Of a stretch of 64,000 nucleotides of DNA, positions 1 to 12,000 are shown piece by piece. The stretch is from Antedon mediterranea. Lineage: Eukaryota; Echinodermata; Crinoidea; Comatulida; Antedonidae. The position numbers were made by a program, and so were the translations under genes. How positions within the stretch are numbered: the first letter of the stretch is position 1; each line of letters opens with the position of its first letter. The stretch lies in contig NC_092677.1 in NCBI RefSeq assembly GCF_964355755.1, positions 1,803,001-1,867,000 on the forward strand, given 5' to 3'. The notes beneath the pieces are model-generated. The model was not told where the DNA came from, did not search any database, and worked only from the letters and a program-made list of their open reading frames with translations.

Positions 1-16
1 TTTGTTATTTTGGCAG

Positions 17-3000
17 CTACTATGTTTCCAATATCCTGTCCTAATGGAACCTACACATATGATAATACAACAACTTTGAAAGAAGAATCCGAGTGCCTAC
101 CATGTGCAGCTGGTAAATTTTGCAGGTAAGTCAAGATGTTGAGAGCTGTGTTTTGGTAATAAACATCAGAGTAGCATGAGAAAGGCATGGGTTCGAGACC
201 TGTCTGTGCCATATTACTTGAATGCTTGTCAAGGTACTTTACTTACTATTGCCTCATTGCCTTTAAAAGCAGTTAAAAGAGTAGGAGATCATCTCCCGGT
301 GTGTTGATCATGAACCAACACGGAGAACAGTCTTGTACATCACCCAGTATAAAAGAATAGTTTATTTTACCTAATAGTAATACTGACTTTCTTGGAAGCC
401 AAATGCAGAGAGCATCTATTGATTATGATTAATACTATTTCCACAGAGGAGGCAGAATCAGTGATAGCTGCTCAGCTGGTTATTTCTGTTTAAGTGGTAG
501 TTATGAGTTTACACCAGATAACAACTCAACAAACCCAGACCAGGACCAATGTCCAGTCAATACCATGTGTGCCGGTCCGTGCCCAGCTGGCTACTACTGT
601 CCTGAAGGAATTGAAGATCCAATTCCTTGTCCGAACATCACGCTGAGAGACACAGATGGAGCAAGTCAACGTTCAGAGTGTGTTGAGTGTCCAGCTGGTT
701 CCATGTGTTTACAAGGTATTTGTGATAAAAACAAAAAGCATTCTGCCTGTCAAAGGTTGTCTCTCAGCCTCTATCACCAAATATGGTATTTAAAACAGAA
801 TGTTGTTATAATTTGTAGCCATAAAGGAAGTATTTCTGCTTTATTTTCATTTTTAGGAGACCCTATGGAGTACGGATGCCCATTGGGACATTACTGTGAA
901 CTAGGCATGGCACCTCAAGAGTGCCCTCTGTACCACTACAGAGATGATGAAGGTGCAGCGAGTGAAGGGGACTGCTACAATTGCCAGCCTGGTTACTTCT
1001 GCAATGAGACAGGTGAGAATCAGCAACAGATTTTTATTTAGATATATTTAAGTTTCATGTATTAAGCTCTATCTACACTATCAAACTTTATGGGACAAGA
1101 AAATTTGATGTCCCCATATATGGACACGATGACATATCACTAACATATATGGGCACATCACATTTTTTATCACATGAAATTTGATAGTGTAGACAGAGCT
1201 TTTATGTTGGTATCAGTATAATCCCACCTGCTACCTTTACAATTATTAAATGTGTAGATTAGTATTCAAAGATAAAATATGCTTATTGTATTCAACCAGG
1301 TATGACCAATACGACCTTTACACCATGTCCAGTTGCTCACTACTGTTTGGAAGCTACCGAAGAACCAGTACCATGTACTGGTGGACGTATGAGTACCACC
1401 GAGGGTCGCACAAGCAATGAAGACTGTCCTCTATGTACACCTGGATTTTACTGTCCCAACGATACAATTAACGTGCATGGAATTCCTTGTAGACCAACTT
1501 ACGAATGTCCAGAAGGTAACTATGTTTCCCATCATAATTTATGCTAACATAGGTTTTGTTACCTAATCAAATTTGGGAGGGGAGAAGAAGCATAAGATAA
1601 TGAAAACTGCTGTGGTCAAGTATACTTTTAAGTTTTTAGAAATTAATTATTGACTATTATTTTAATTCTGTAAATACTAAATTTATTCTTATAGGAGCAT
1701 CCATCGAAGTTGGTTGTCGTGGTGGTCATTATTGTGAGGGAGAGACCGGTGAACCACCAATTTGTCCTGAGGGTTACTACTGTCCACTTAGATCAAGCGC
1801 TCCAACAATGTAAATATTGTACAGTTTGAAAAGTATTCAGATAGTTGTTGTAGATGATCATAATAATATATTTTAAATAAACTTTTGCATCAGGTGTACA
1901 TAGACAATATTAATTTCTCTCTTTTAAATGCTATTTACATTTGCACTGTAATGTAACTTTTTTTATATAGTTGTGAGTATCCTGAGTATTGTCCAGAAGG
2001 AAGTGAAGTACCATTAACCTGTCCTTTGGGATACAAAGCAGTTGATCATGCTGGCAAACGTTATATGGATACAGTCTCTTGTAACATATGTCCTGCAGGA
2101 TTCTATGGAAATCATTCAGAAAGGCTGACATGTGACATCTGTCCTGAGGGATATTTTTGCCCAGCTGGTAAGAGTTGCATTGTAATCTTTCTATTTTTTT
2201 ATGGTCACAGTCTTGGTTGGGACATCCCACCTATAAAACCAATCCATTATATACTGGATTCACAAGCCTCAGAAACACCTTTGTTTATTTAAGTTCTATA
2301 TACTTGTTCTTATGTAAAAGGGTCCTACAAAAAAACGAAGCTATAGCTTTTTTATGCAGGATCCCTGTTCTCAGTTGTACTGTAATTATGATGTACTGTA
2401 ATTGATGACTAAATAAATGTGGAATAAATGAAATGAAAATAGTCCCAGAGCACCATTTAGAAGTTTCTTCCAATCTGAAATCTTCTCATTTATTTATCAA
2501 AGTTATGTGAAGGCTACACACATAGGCATCTCAGCTATAGAATACCAACAGAATGTAATGTAGTAGTAGCAGATTGTTGATTTTGATAATATAGAAAGTA
2601 ATTTAAGTAAATTAAAAATTGTTTGTGTTTCAGGAACTGGCGATCCCACAAATAATCCATGTCCCGTAGGGTATTATTGCCCAGCAGAATCAGGAGAGGC
2701 CATAGCTTGTCCTACTGGCAAATATGGTAACATTGTGAAAGCTTATAGCGCAGATCAATGTGCAGATTGCCCTGTTAACACATTTAACAACATGGTAGGA
2801 CAAAAGGCATGTAGGCCTTGTGGAAGTTCATCTACAGCTGAGGAAGGTATGAAGGAACAATGACTTCTTATTATAATGATAAATATACAGTATCCCTTAG
2901 TAGTTGTTAAAATGAAAACATAGACTTTTGATGGATCCAATCTAGCAGATATTTTAGCTTCAGTTTCACAAGCTATCATAAAAAGTAGCAAACATCTTAT

Positions 3001-6000
3001 TTTGTCTACAAAGCTTTCTATAAAACATTTTCACCACTATCACTTAATAGAGGTAATGTCACACAGCACACATTGTAAATGTAATTATAATCATCCCCAA
3101 TCTTAACTGGAAACTGATGGCCTAAACACTACATCTGGTATACATATCTTCACCCAGTTGTTATATGGATACACTGGAAGTAACCAACAAGCCTGGTGTT
3201 CATTTTCACATCTACTACATGCTACGAAAACTGAAGATAGGTTATATACTACAAGACTTACATTATACCATCATTACAATTGATAATACTGCACTTTTTT
3301 TCTAAAATGTAGGAAAATCTGTATGCACCTGTATGGGTAAATACCGCTCGTTCCAGACTCAAGATGGCTCATGCGTTTGTCAGTCAGGATATTTATTCTA
3401 TGATGAGATAGATCAGCCACAAACAGATGAAAACAGCGGTGATGATTGTCAACCAATAGTAGATGAGCGATGTGATCTAAACCAGGTTCGAGATGCAAGC
3501 ACTCGCAAGTGTATTGACCCAGCGACGTATGACTGTACCGTGAGTTGTCCAGAGTCAGATGGAACATTCAATAATGTCCTTGGAAGGTTAGTGTTTATTA
3601 CTTTTAACAGCTTTTCCACTACAAAATATCTAACTTTTTCAACACTATCCCTAAAAATTGTTACTTGTATAGTTGTGTAGTACTAGCATTAACAAGTTTT
3701 TAGTTAATGTGAAGACTTAGGGTGTTAAGGGACCACCAAAAATGTCTTCAAAAGTAGTCTTATTCTTCCATTTCATAATCCATTCACTGCAAATATAATT
3801 TTCACAGCATTTTATCATTACTTTTGTATGAGTAACTATTGCAAAATAAAAGTTGTTACTTGTGTCACTTTAACCCACGATCACCATATTACTGATTTTT
3901 AATCGTACATCTAGACCACCAAGTTCACACTTAATATCTACAGTGCGATTTAACTAAAAGTTAAAACTATTGTTATTTTTTCAAGGTGTGACTGTGGGAC
4001 ATACACAGATCCTCTAGAAATATGCAATAAGGCATGCATGAATACCAAACCAAGCATAACAGGCACACTAAACAGCAACGGTCAGCTTGTACTTACTACA
4101 GTATCAAGCGATGGTTCCACAACATCAGAGGTAATATTGATTACTCTTCCCTTAACTATTGCAGTTAACATACAAACATTCCTTTCCTTCTCACATGATA
4201 CTTGATATAGATAGATAGACATATGTGATAATCTTTGAAATTCTTGCTGTTACAGCTGGTTGCAAATGTGATTGGTCCAAGCGTCCACACCTCTGGATCT
4301 AAGAATACCGAAATGGCGACCTTTGGTATAACAGGAGTTGTTGGTCATATCATTACAGACTCAAATGAGGTTATTCAAATTCTTATAGGTAAGCTTTCTT
4401 CTAGAATTATACCGCATTCGATCTGTGAAGTTCTTGTAGCCTACAATTTTTACTGATATGTTATCCAAATGTTTCAATTGTATCTAATTTTCTTTCAATA
4501 TCATATAACTTCGTCCACCACACACATTTATTTTTATAAATTTGATTGTGCCAAATTTTATACACGGGATGATGTCACTAGAATTTAAAAAAAGTAGTTT
4601 ATTTATGTTTATGTTTTTGTTTTTATGACCAATAGGAGAAGCTGAAACAACAACAATAACGTATGATACAACACCATTCTACTCCAACAGTACGATAGCA
4701 CGTCGTCGTCTGCTAGTTGCGGAATCCGCTTCTGGTGTTCCTGGTATTGCAAACCCAATCTTTTGTTTGGAACTTGAAGAAATGCTGGTTTTCAAGTTGA
4801 CAATAGATGACACTAATCGCTCTCTTAGCAACTATCCAGTTTACATTAAAGACCATCTGTTCAATACAAACCCAATGTTTGACTATAGTGAATTCCGTGA
4901 CTTGAAATTCTACGTGGAGAATACAAACGTCTCCATAAATGCATTTGCCCATGTTTTCACGGAATCAGGACAGTACGTCTTTGCAGACGCACAAGAGATT
5001 CAAAGGGAACTGATTGTCTCTGTTCAAGAAGAAGGCCAGACATGTCCTGATGGACTTTCAAAGGTGTTACCATCAGATAAGATCTATCTGACAGAGCTAG
5101 GTATTGGTAAAAGTGATGCAGAGAATGAGGAACCTGACTGGGGACTTATTATTGGTGAGCACCTTGTGTTTGTCTATCCCAACTAGATTGCATCCATCAC
5201 AATTCTAGTTGGTACTTCATGTTACACATACATATATTATATCCACTGAAATATAATTTAATCAAATATTCAAACACCAAGTTAAAATTAATGTTTTCCT
5301 GTAAGATCTGTCTACACTATCAAAAATTGACAGAGCTTTAAGAGTATTTGTATCTTATCTTTTATTTAGGTATGCTCGCCTTCTTGTTTGCCTGTGTGGT
5401 TATGCTTGTTGTTGCCGTTATTGTCTGGCGCCCTCAAAATGCTGGAATATACCCAATGAAGATGTGGAAACCAAGGTACAGAAACCTTGGCGCTCCTCAA
5501 AGACTTCCAAACTACTTGCAATACCAGGATTACGACCGGTAAGAGGACATCCTTTTTCCTTTCTTTTTTGTCATACTGTGTTGATCTCATTCAAAATTTA
5601 TTTTAAATAATGATTAATTTTTTTAATTTGATTGATCCCGTTAATAATTTCACATTTACTGTATATGATCATGAGGATCTTCTTATTTAAAGAGTTATCT
5701 TCTGCTATGTCATATTTTGTTTACTGTAATTTTAAGATATATTGAGTAATGTGTAAATGTATTGTTCTTTGAGATAGAAAACAAACATCATCAATGTATT
5801 ATTACTTTTGTTACAGAGAGGCAATTCTTCTTGGACCTCGAATTGTTGAAGGTTCTGAAGGCAAAGCTGCGGGAGGCAACCAGAGTGAAACTCTAGAGGA
5901 TTTCAATGTACGAACTCTCTTTGACAAGTTAGAAGATCAATCCTTATACTTATCTCAACAACTCAGTAAACACCAAGATGACATGCGTAGCTTTTATGAA

Positions 6001-9000
6001 CGTATGAGCCAACAGACAGATGGGCTTAAAGTAATGCTGAATAACTTTGATGTTTCGGTGCTGGAGGCTGGTGGTAAGGCCAAGCAAAAACGACGTCGCA
6101 GAGGCTCAGGAAGCAGCAGTAGCAGCAGCTCAGATGATGAGGGTCCAACAGTTGTCAACGCCAAGATTAACAGACAATTCCATGTTCAAGGTAGGCCTAG
6201 AAATATTTAATATGACCTAGATATAATTATTGCAGGCCTTGATATGTTTAATGTAGACATAGATATACTTAATAGGGCCTGCTGTAGATATAATTAATGT
6301 AGGCCTAGAAATGTCTAATTTTGATTTGGATTGTTAAAATGATGCTGTGCCTAAATACTATTAAACATGTTATTATATTTTAGGTTCAAAATCACGTGAA
6401 ACAGAGTTAATGGATGCCTTAAGAATTCTTATTGATAAGCTGAACTCAGGACAGTTTAACATCACTCCAGAGATGATGAATAAAGCTTCTTCAAAGGGAA
6501 CCAAAGTCATTTCTGGAAACCTTCTTAGTCGACAAAATGCTGAACGACTTCAACTTGAAAGAGAGCTTGTGGAAGATGAACAAAAGCAGATGGACACATT
6601 GTTGCAGGAACATGTATGATAATTTATAATCATTGAAATAAAAAAGAAACTAGAAATAAATGTTCACAGATTTAATTTAAGTTATAGTGGAGCATAATTA
6701 ACAATTTATTAACCAATTAACTGCATAGAGAACAGCCTTTTAACAAGTTGTAGTTGAGCTATAGTATATTTGAAATGTTTATCTTCCAATCCCATAGTCC
6801 AGAGTTCAATTCTCACTTCATGTCAGGGTTATGACTCACACATCTTTCTATTCCACTCTCTGAGCCTCAATTGAAACACAGTAAATTAGAATTTGCCCAT
6901 CCTTTAATTGGTGAGTTTCTCACTGTTACAGTGAACATAGGACACTTATTAAATAAATACATATTATTTGTGTTTCAGGAGAAAGAAAGGCAGGAAATAA
7001 TCACAAGAATGAATGCGAGATTGACATCAGAATTGGAAGGAGATTTGAGCCAGGAAGAGGTGGAGGCAGTGATGTCACGCCACGAGAAGGCCCTGTCCAA
7101 TGCACTGGACAGACTTGATCATAAGAAAGAAAAACAAATGTATGATTTACAGCAGAAACTAGCACAAAGGAGAATGGCCAAAGAAATGGCACTGAGAAAA
7201 CGGCACCAACAAGAGGTAAGAACAACGGCATTAGAATTTTAAATCAGGTTGATCATCTTGTAAATATGTGACTCCACATTGTTTTGTACTTCGTAATTGT
7301 TATAGTCACTTTAAATTATAATGCAATACAACTACACATGCTGGATTCAATCCATACATTCCACTTGAAATGTGGATCTTGTTAGTTCATTTTGGTTTAT
7401 TTCCTGCGTTATAACTTTATTTCCATTATATCTTATTTTCTTTAGGCTGAGGAAGCTGGACTGCCACCATTAGAAGTAATGAGACTTTCAAACGCAGGCC
7501 AAATAAAGACGCATGAATTGACTCTTGGGATTGGTCTATCAGAAGCATCTACCGCCCTATCTAAAGCTCAGATGCAAGCCAACGAGGAGCAATCTAATGA
7601 AGAACTTTACAAATACTCGGAGAATATGTCAACTGCTATTGTACGCAATATTTTTTTTTATCTTCAAAATTAAATTACTTCATATTATATCCCATTCCTA
7701 ACTCTGGAGTTTACATACTCCGAAGTGCACACCTTACAAAAACGCCTGTGTTGACGCCCGCTTTGTGTGTAAATGCAGTTCGATTTGAAAGGAGTATTAG
7801 TATGTCCTCTGCATAAGTAAATTTGAACCATATACATATACTATATTGTATCTTTCATTTGAACAGGATTCTATTGTCCAAACTGGTGGTCTTGATGCCA
7901 GTGCAGCACAAGACTTAAGCAAGGAACAGTTTGATTCTGAGAGAGCTATTAAGCAACGGATGGATAAACGCAGAATAGATCATACTTCTATCTTGAAGTC
8001 CCGTATGGCTCAAAGGCGACGGAATAAAATCAGGAAAATAAAGAACAAACAAGAAGCTGAAATGGACAAGGTAAGGTTCTATGTTATACATCCTGTATTA
8101 AAATATTTGAATTAAAAAAAATTGAAGGAAATGGGATGTAAGTATGTTACTTTTACTGTCATATAACTGTGCTGTGTAAGAGGGGAGAGCAAGCAACTAC
8201 ACAGAAGGTCACTGTAAAGTATGTTCTGCATTCACCCTTTAAAGCTTTGTCTACACTATCAAACTTTATGTGATGTTCCCATATATGTACACGATGATGT
8301 CATATCACTACCATATATGGGCACATCATACTTTTTTATTTCAAACTAGTTTGATAGTGTAGACAATGCCTTTACAATTGCTTCTTTTCTTGATAGCTTG
8401 GAGATTTAACTGCTGAGGAGGTCCGTGAGATAGAGGTTCGCAACCAGAAAGAAATTGAAGCATTGGAGGCCAAACTTGATGCTGAAGAAAACCAGCAAAT
8501 AATGGATATCAATAAACAAATTAATGAAGAACAGAGCAAAGAAATCAAGAAAGCTCACAGAGATATTCTGCAGAAGGTGAGCATATTGTTTAGAAGAATA
8601 ATTCAATTTGCAGTAAAATCATATATAGAAGTAAAGAAGAAGACATTTATTTTGGAGTCAATTTATCCATTAGAAAACATATATAAAAGTAAATTAGAAG
8701 AAATTAAATTAAAAAATGTTGGCTCATCTGAATAACATTTGGACTGTTAAAGAAAAAAAAATTGCTTTTAAGGATAAAAATGTGCAAACTATGTTTTATT
8801 TTGTAGGCATCATCAACTCACAACGTTGATCAAGTATTAACACATCAGTTGATGGACCAGATGAGACGAGACAACGAAAGCATTCATTATGAACTTGGTG
8901 TCCAACGAGATCGACAGGAGTCTGAGCTTAAGGCCAAAATCCAGAGCAGGCAACAGCGCCGACAGAAGGACTTCCAGAGGATAGCTGAAGAAGAAGCAGC

Positions 9001-12000
9001 ACAGAGGTTCTTGACAGAGCAACAGAAGCAGGTTCATCAAGATGATGTAAATCTGACATCAGGATTGCAAGTGAATATGAATGACCTCTCTATTGAGGAA
9101 CAGGTAAATCCCAAGCGCTTTATTAGTTTGGCTAATTTGGCCAATATACTTAATAATAATGTGTCTTGTAAATGAAAAATTGTTATCTTTATTAGTATTT
9201 TGATATACATTTACTATTATCATAATTCAAAAACAATCAAATAAATTAATATTTGTTATTATCCAAGGCTGTTGTACGAGAACACCAAAGAGTACAAGAA
9301 GAAATGACGGAAAGGCATGAAGAAGAAAAGAAGACATTTAAGAAGAAACTTGAAGAGGAAGGAAAACAAAAACAAGAAGCTGATCTTCGAAGAATGGATA
9401 GTGAAAGGATGAAGGTAATCACAGAAAAGAAGAATAAACAGGCTGCTGAGATCACAGCAAGAACAGACTTATCAGACGAGGAAATGCAACAGGTAAGCTT
9501 AAGCTCTGTCTACACTATCAAATTTTATGTGACAAAATGTAATGTGCCCATATATGGACATGATGATGTCATACCACTACCATATTTGGAAATATCACTA
9601 CCATATTTGGGCACATCACACTTTTTTTTGTCAAAGTTTGATTGTTCTCTCTTTTATCCATTACTATCAAGTTATAAATTGTCTTCTGGTCTTTTTTAGA
9701 CAGTCTCTTAAAATACAATTGGTTTTATCTTTTTGTTTAGCTTCTGACTGCTCATGCTCGTGAAATTGAAGATCTAGAAGACAAATTAGATGGAGAACGA
9801 TCTCGACAACAGCTTCAACTTCGAGACAAACTTGCAAAACGTCGTAAACAACTAGAGCTAGAACAAAAACGAAAACATGAAGTAGAACTTGCAAAAGAAT
9901 TGTTAGAACAGAAAAAAGAATTGGCAGACGTGCGCTCAGCTGTCGTTAAAGATAAAGAGAAGAAGGAAATCATAGAAGGAATTCAAGGAAGCGGTGGACA
10001 AAATTCAGAAAAAATTATCAAATCAGTAAGTCAGAAATAATCCAGTTTAACAGTTATTAATACGTTTGTTGATAACCAAGCTGCAAACAAATTGTTTAAA
10101 TAAAATAATTATTATTAAATAAATTATTATTATTTTCAGGTACTTGATAAACGACATCATCTAGAATTAAATGACCTAGATGGTCAATTTGAAGCAGAGC
10201 GTAAGGTAGCAGTAGAGGGCGCTTTATCAAAATTACATGACAAGTATCATTCCAAACGAGAGTTGATGATACACCGACATGAAAAGGAGCTTGCAGATCT
10301 CGCTAAAGAAGGTTTGTCACCTGAGGAGCTTCAGCAACGCCGAGCATCTCTCCTTAACAAGCAACAGCTAGAGATGAGTCAACTAGAAAAAGAACTATCG
10401 GCCGAGAAATTACAGATAGAACAGGGCGCCCTCTCTGACTGGGAGCTAAGATATGCTCGTGCTAAACTTGAAATGAAAGAACGTCACTATCAAGAATACG
10501 CAGATGCTCTGAGGGAGTTTTCAGGAGATCAAAGTGTGAACCAATTAGTTTCAGCAGAACAAGCTCAAAAGGCTGCAGAAGATCTGGATGATCTTAAATC
10601 AAAACTTGAAAGAGAGAGGTTGGAAAATGAAGAGAAGTTACTCAAGGAGAAAGAGGGTAAAACAATTGATTATTTACTAGTTATGTTACTATAAAAGGCT
10701 GCATAATATCCTGTAGAGAATTGTCTATTTAAGATCTTGAAATAAAGTTAATTAGTCAATGTATATCAAACTTTTATTTTCAGATTTTGAAAAGGCCGAA
10801 AAGAAACGCATGGCAAAAGAACTTTCTGAATTTGAAAAACGATTACAAGAAGAAGAAAAGAAAGAAAAACAACGACATGAGAAAAATCTTACTTCATTGA
10901 ACAAGCGTAAAGAGCAGCTTGTAGAGGAGAAGAAACAAAAACATCTGGTATGAAAATTACGACATCACTTTACACTTTCAAAAGAATGTCTATATAAATG
11001 CTAGTTTGCTAAATTCAAAACATGGTTAAACTGATTTTGTTCTTGATTGTTTTATAGGAGAAACTAGAAGCAATGAAAAAAGAAGGTTGTTCAAAAGAAG
11101 AACAAGAACGATTAATTGAAGAGTACGAACATGATGTGGCAAAACTGAAGCAAAAACTGGATGAAGACCGTATGAGGATGCAGAGCTCACTCCAGGAAAG
11201 ACTGAAGAAGAAACGAGATGAGAAGTTGAAGGCTAAGAAAGAGAATGTACAACTGCAAATGAAATCAAACATTGAAGACCACAATGAAGAGTTAAAGATG
11301 GAGGAAGAGAGACTAAAAGCTGATGAGGTAACAATCATATTTAGTGTTTACTGTATAAAGTACCACTTAAACAGTCCAAAGGTCATTGCAAGCCAGACTG
11401 AATTAAACTCAGTAGCTTTAATAGAAGCCTATACCCCATCCAGAAATCTGTACCCTACTCAGAAGCCAATACCCTACCCAGTAATGTTGATATGTTCTAT
11501 GCAACCAACACACCCATCAATGATATGTATCAGCCATTTAATTAAATATTCTTAATCCAAAACTGATTTGTGTTTTATTTGATTGACAGGTTCTGACATT
11601 GAAAGAAAGTGTGAACATCGATCATCTTCTCTCAACTGCAGAGGAACCAGAAGGAGTGGCAATGCCAAACTCTTACGCTATGGCAGCAGCCATGAGTGAT
11701 GAAGATCTTACAAACCTTCTGATGGCATCTCCTCTCTACCGCAAGATGGAAGAAATCAAAAGCATGATGAAAAATGGAGGACTTCTTCCAAAGAAAGATA
11801 AGAGTAAGTATTACTTAGACGGCAGCCTGCCGTATTTTATTGTTCATATATTTATAGACAGCACATAATCTTGAATGAAAGCTGCTATTACCTTCCTTTT
11901 ATTTTGCAAGACAAACCAGGTATTTCAAATTAATATTTATGTTTCTTTTTCTCCACAGCTCAATTCCTTGATGAGCGTGACCAAGAATGGGTAGGTGACA

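Larger units (their letters stand above)
17..4130 (+). other. Exons for the GCC2/GCC3-like cysteine-rich ectodomain
   Basis: Exons 1-9 encode serial modules of the form C-P-x-G-x-Y/F-C-P, for example CPAGYYCPEG near 583-612, CPEGYFCPAG near 2141-2167 and CPVGYYCPAE near 2662-2691. Between them are short loops with paired cysteines and N-x-S/T sites. This spacing is typical of GCC2/GCC3 (ephrin-receptor-like) repeats, found in extracellular parts of receptors and lectin-like proteins. The ectodomain has about seven such modules and then a more divergent Cys-rich stretch in exons 8-9. Introns fall mostly in phase 1 or 2 between modules, so modules may have been added by exon duplication. No ligand can be inferred. 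Confidence 0.8.
5817..11803 (+). other. Exons for the cytoplasmic coiled-coil rod
   Basis: Exons 13-25 encode roughly 1,150 residues rich in E, K, Q and R with long helical runs and almost no proline or cysteine. Early in the rod there is a basic patch KQKRRRR followed by a Ser-rich run and acidic residues (6083-6140), a possible phosphorylation or nuclear/cytoskeletal interaction site. Many exons here are phase 0 and multiples of three (237, 195, 204, 180, 297, 225, 285, 270 nt), so the rod could change length by exon skipping or duplication without breaking the frame. Low-complexity composition means homology searches will hit unrelated trichohyalin- and myosin-like proteins. Confidence 0.8.
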
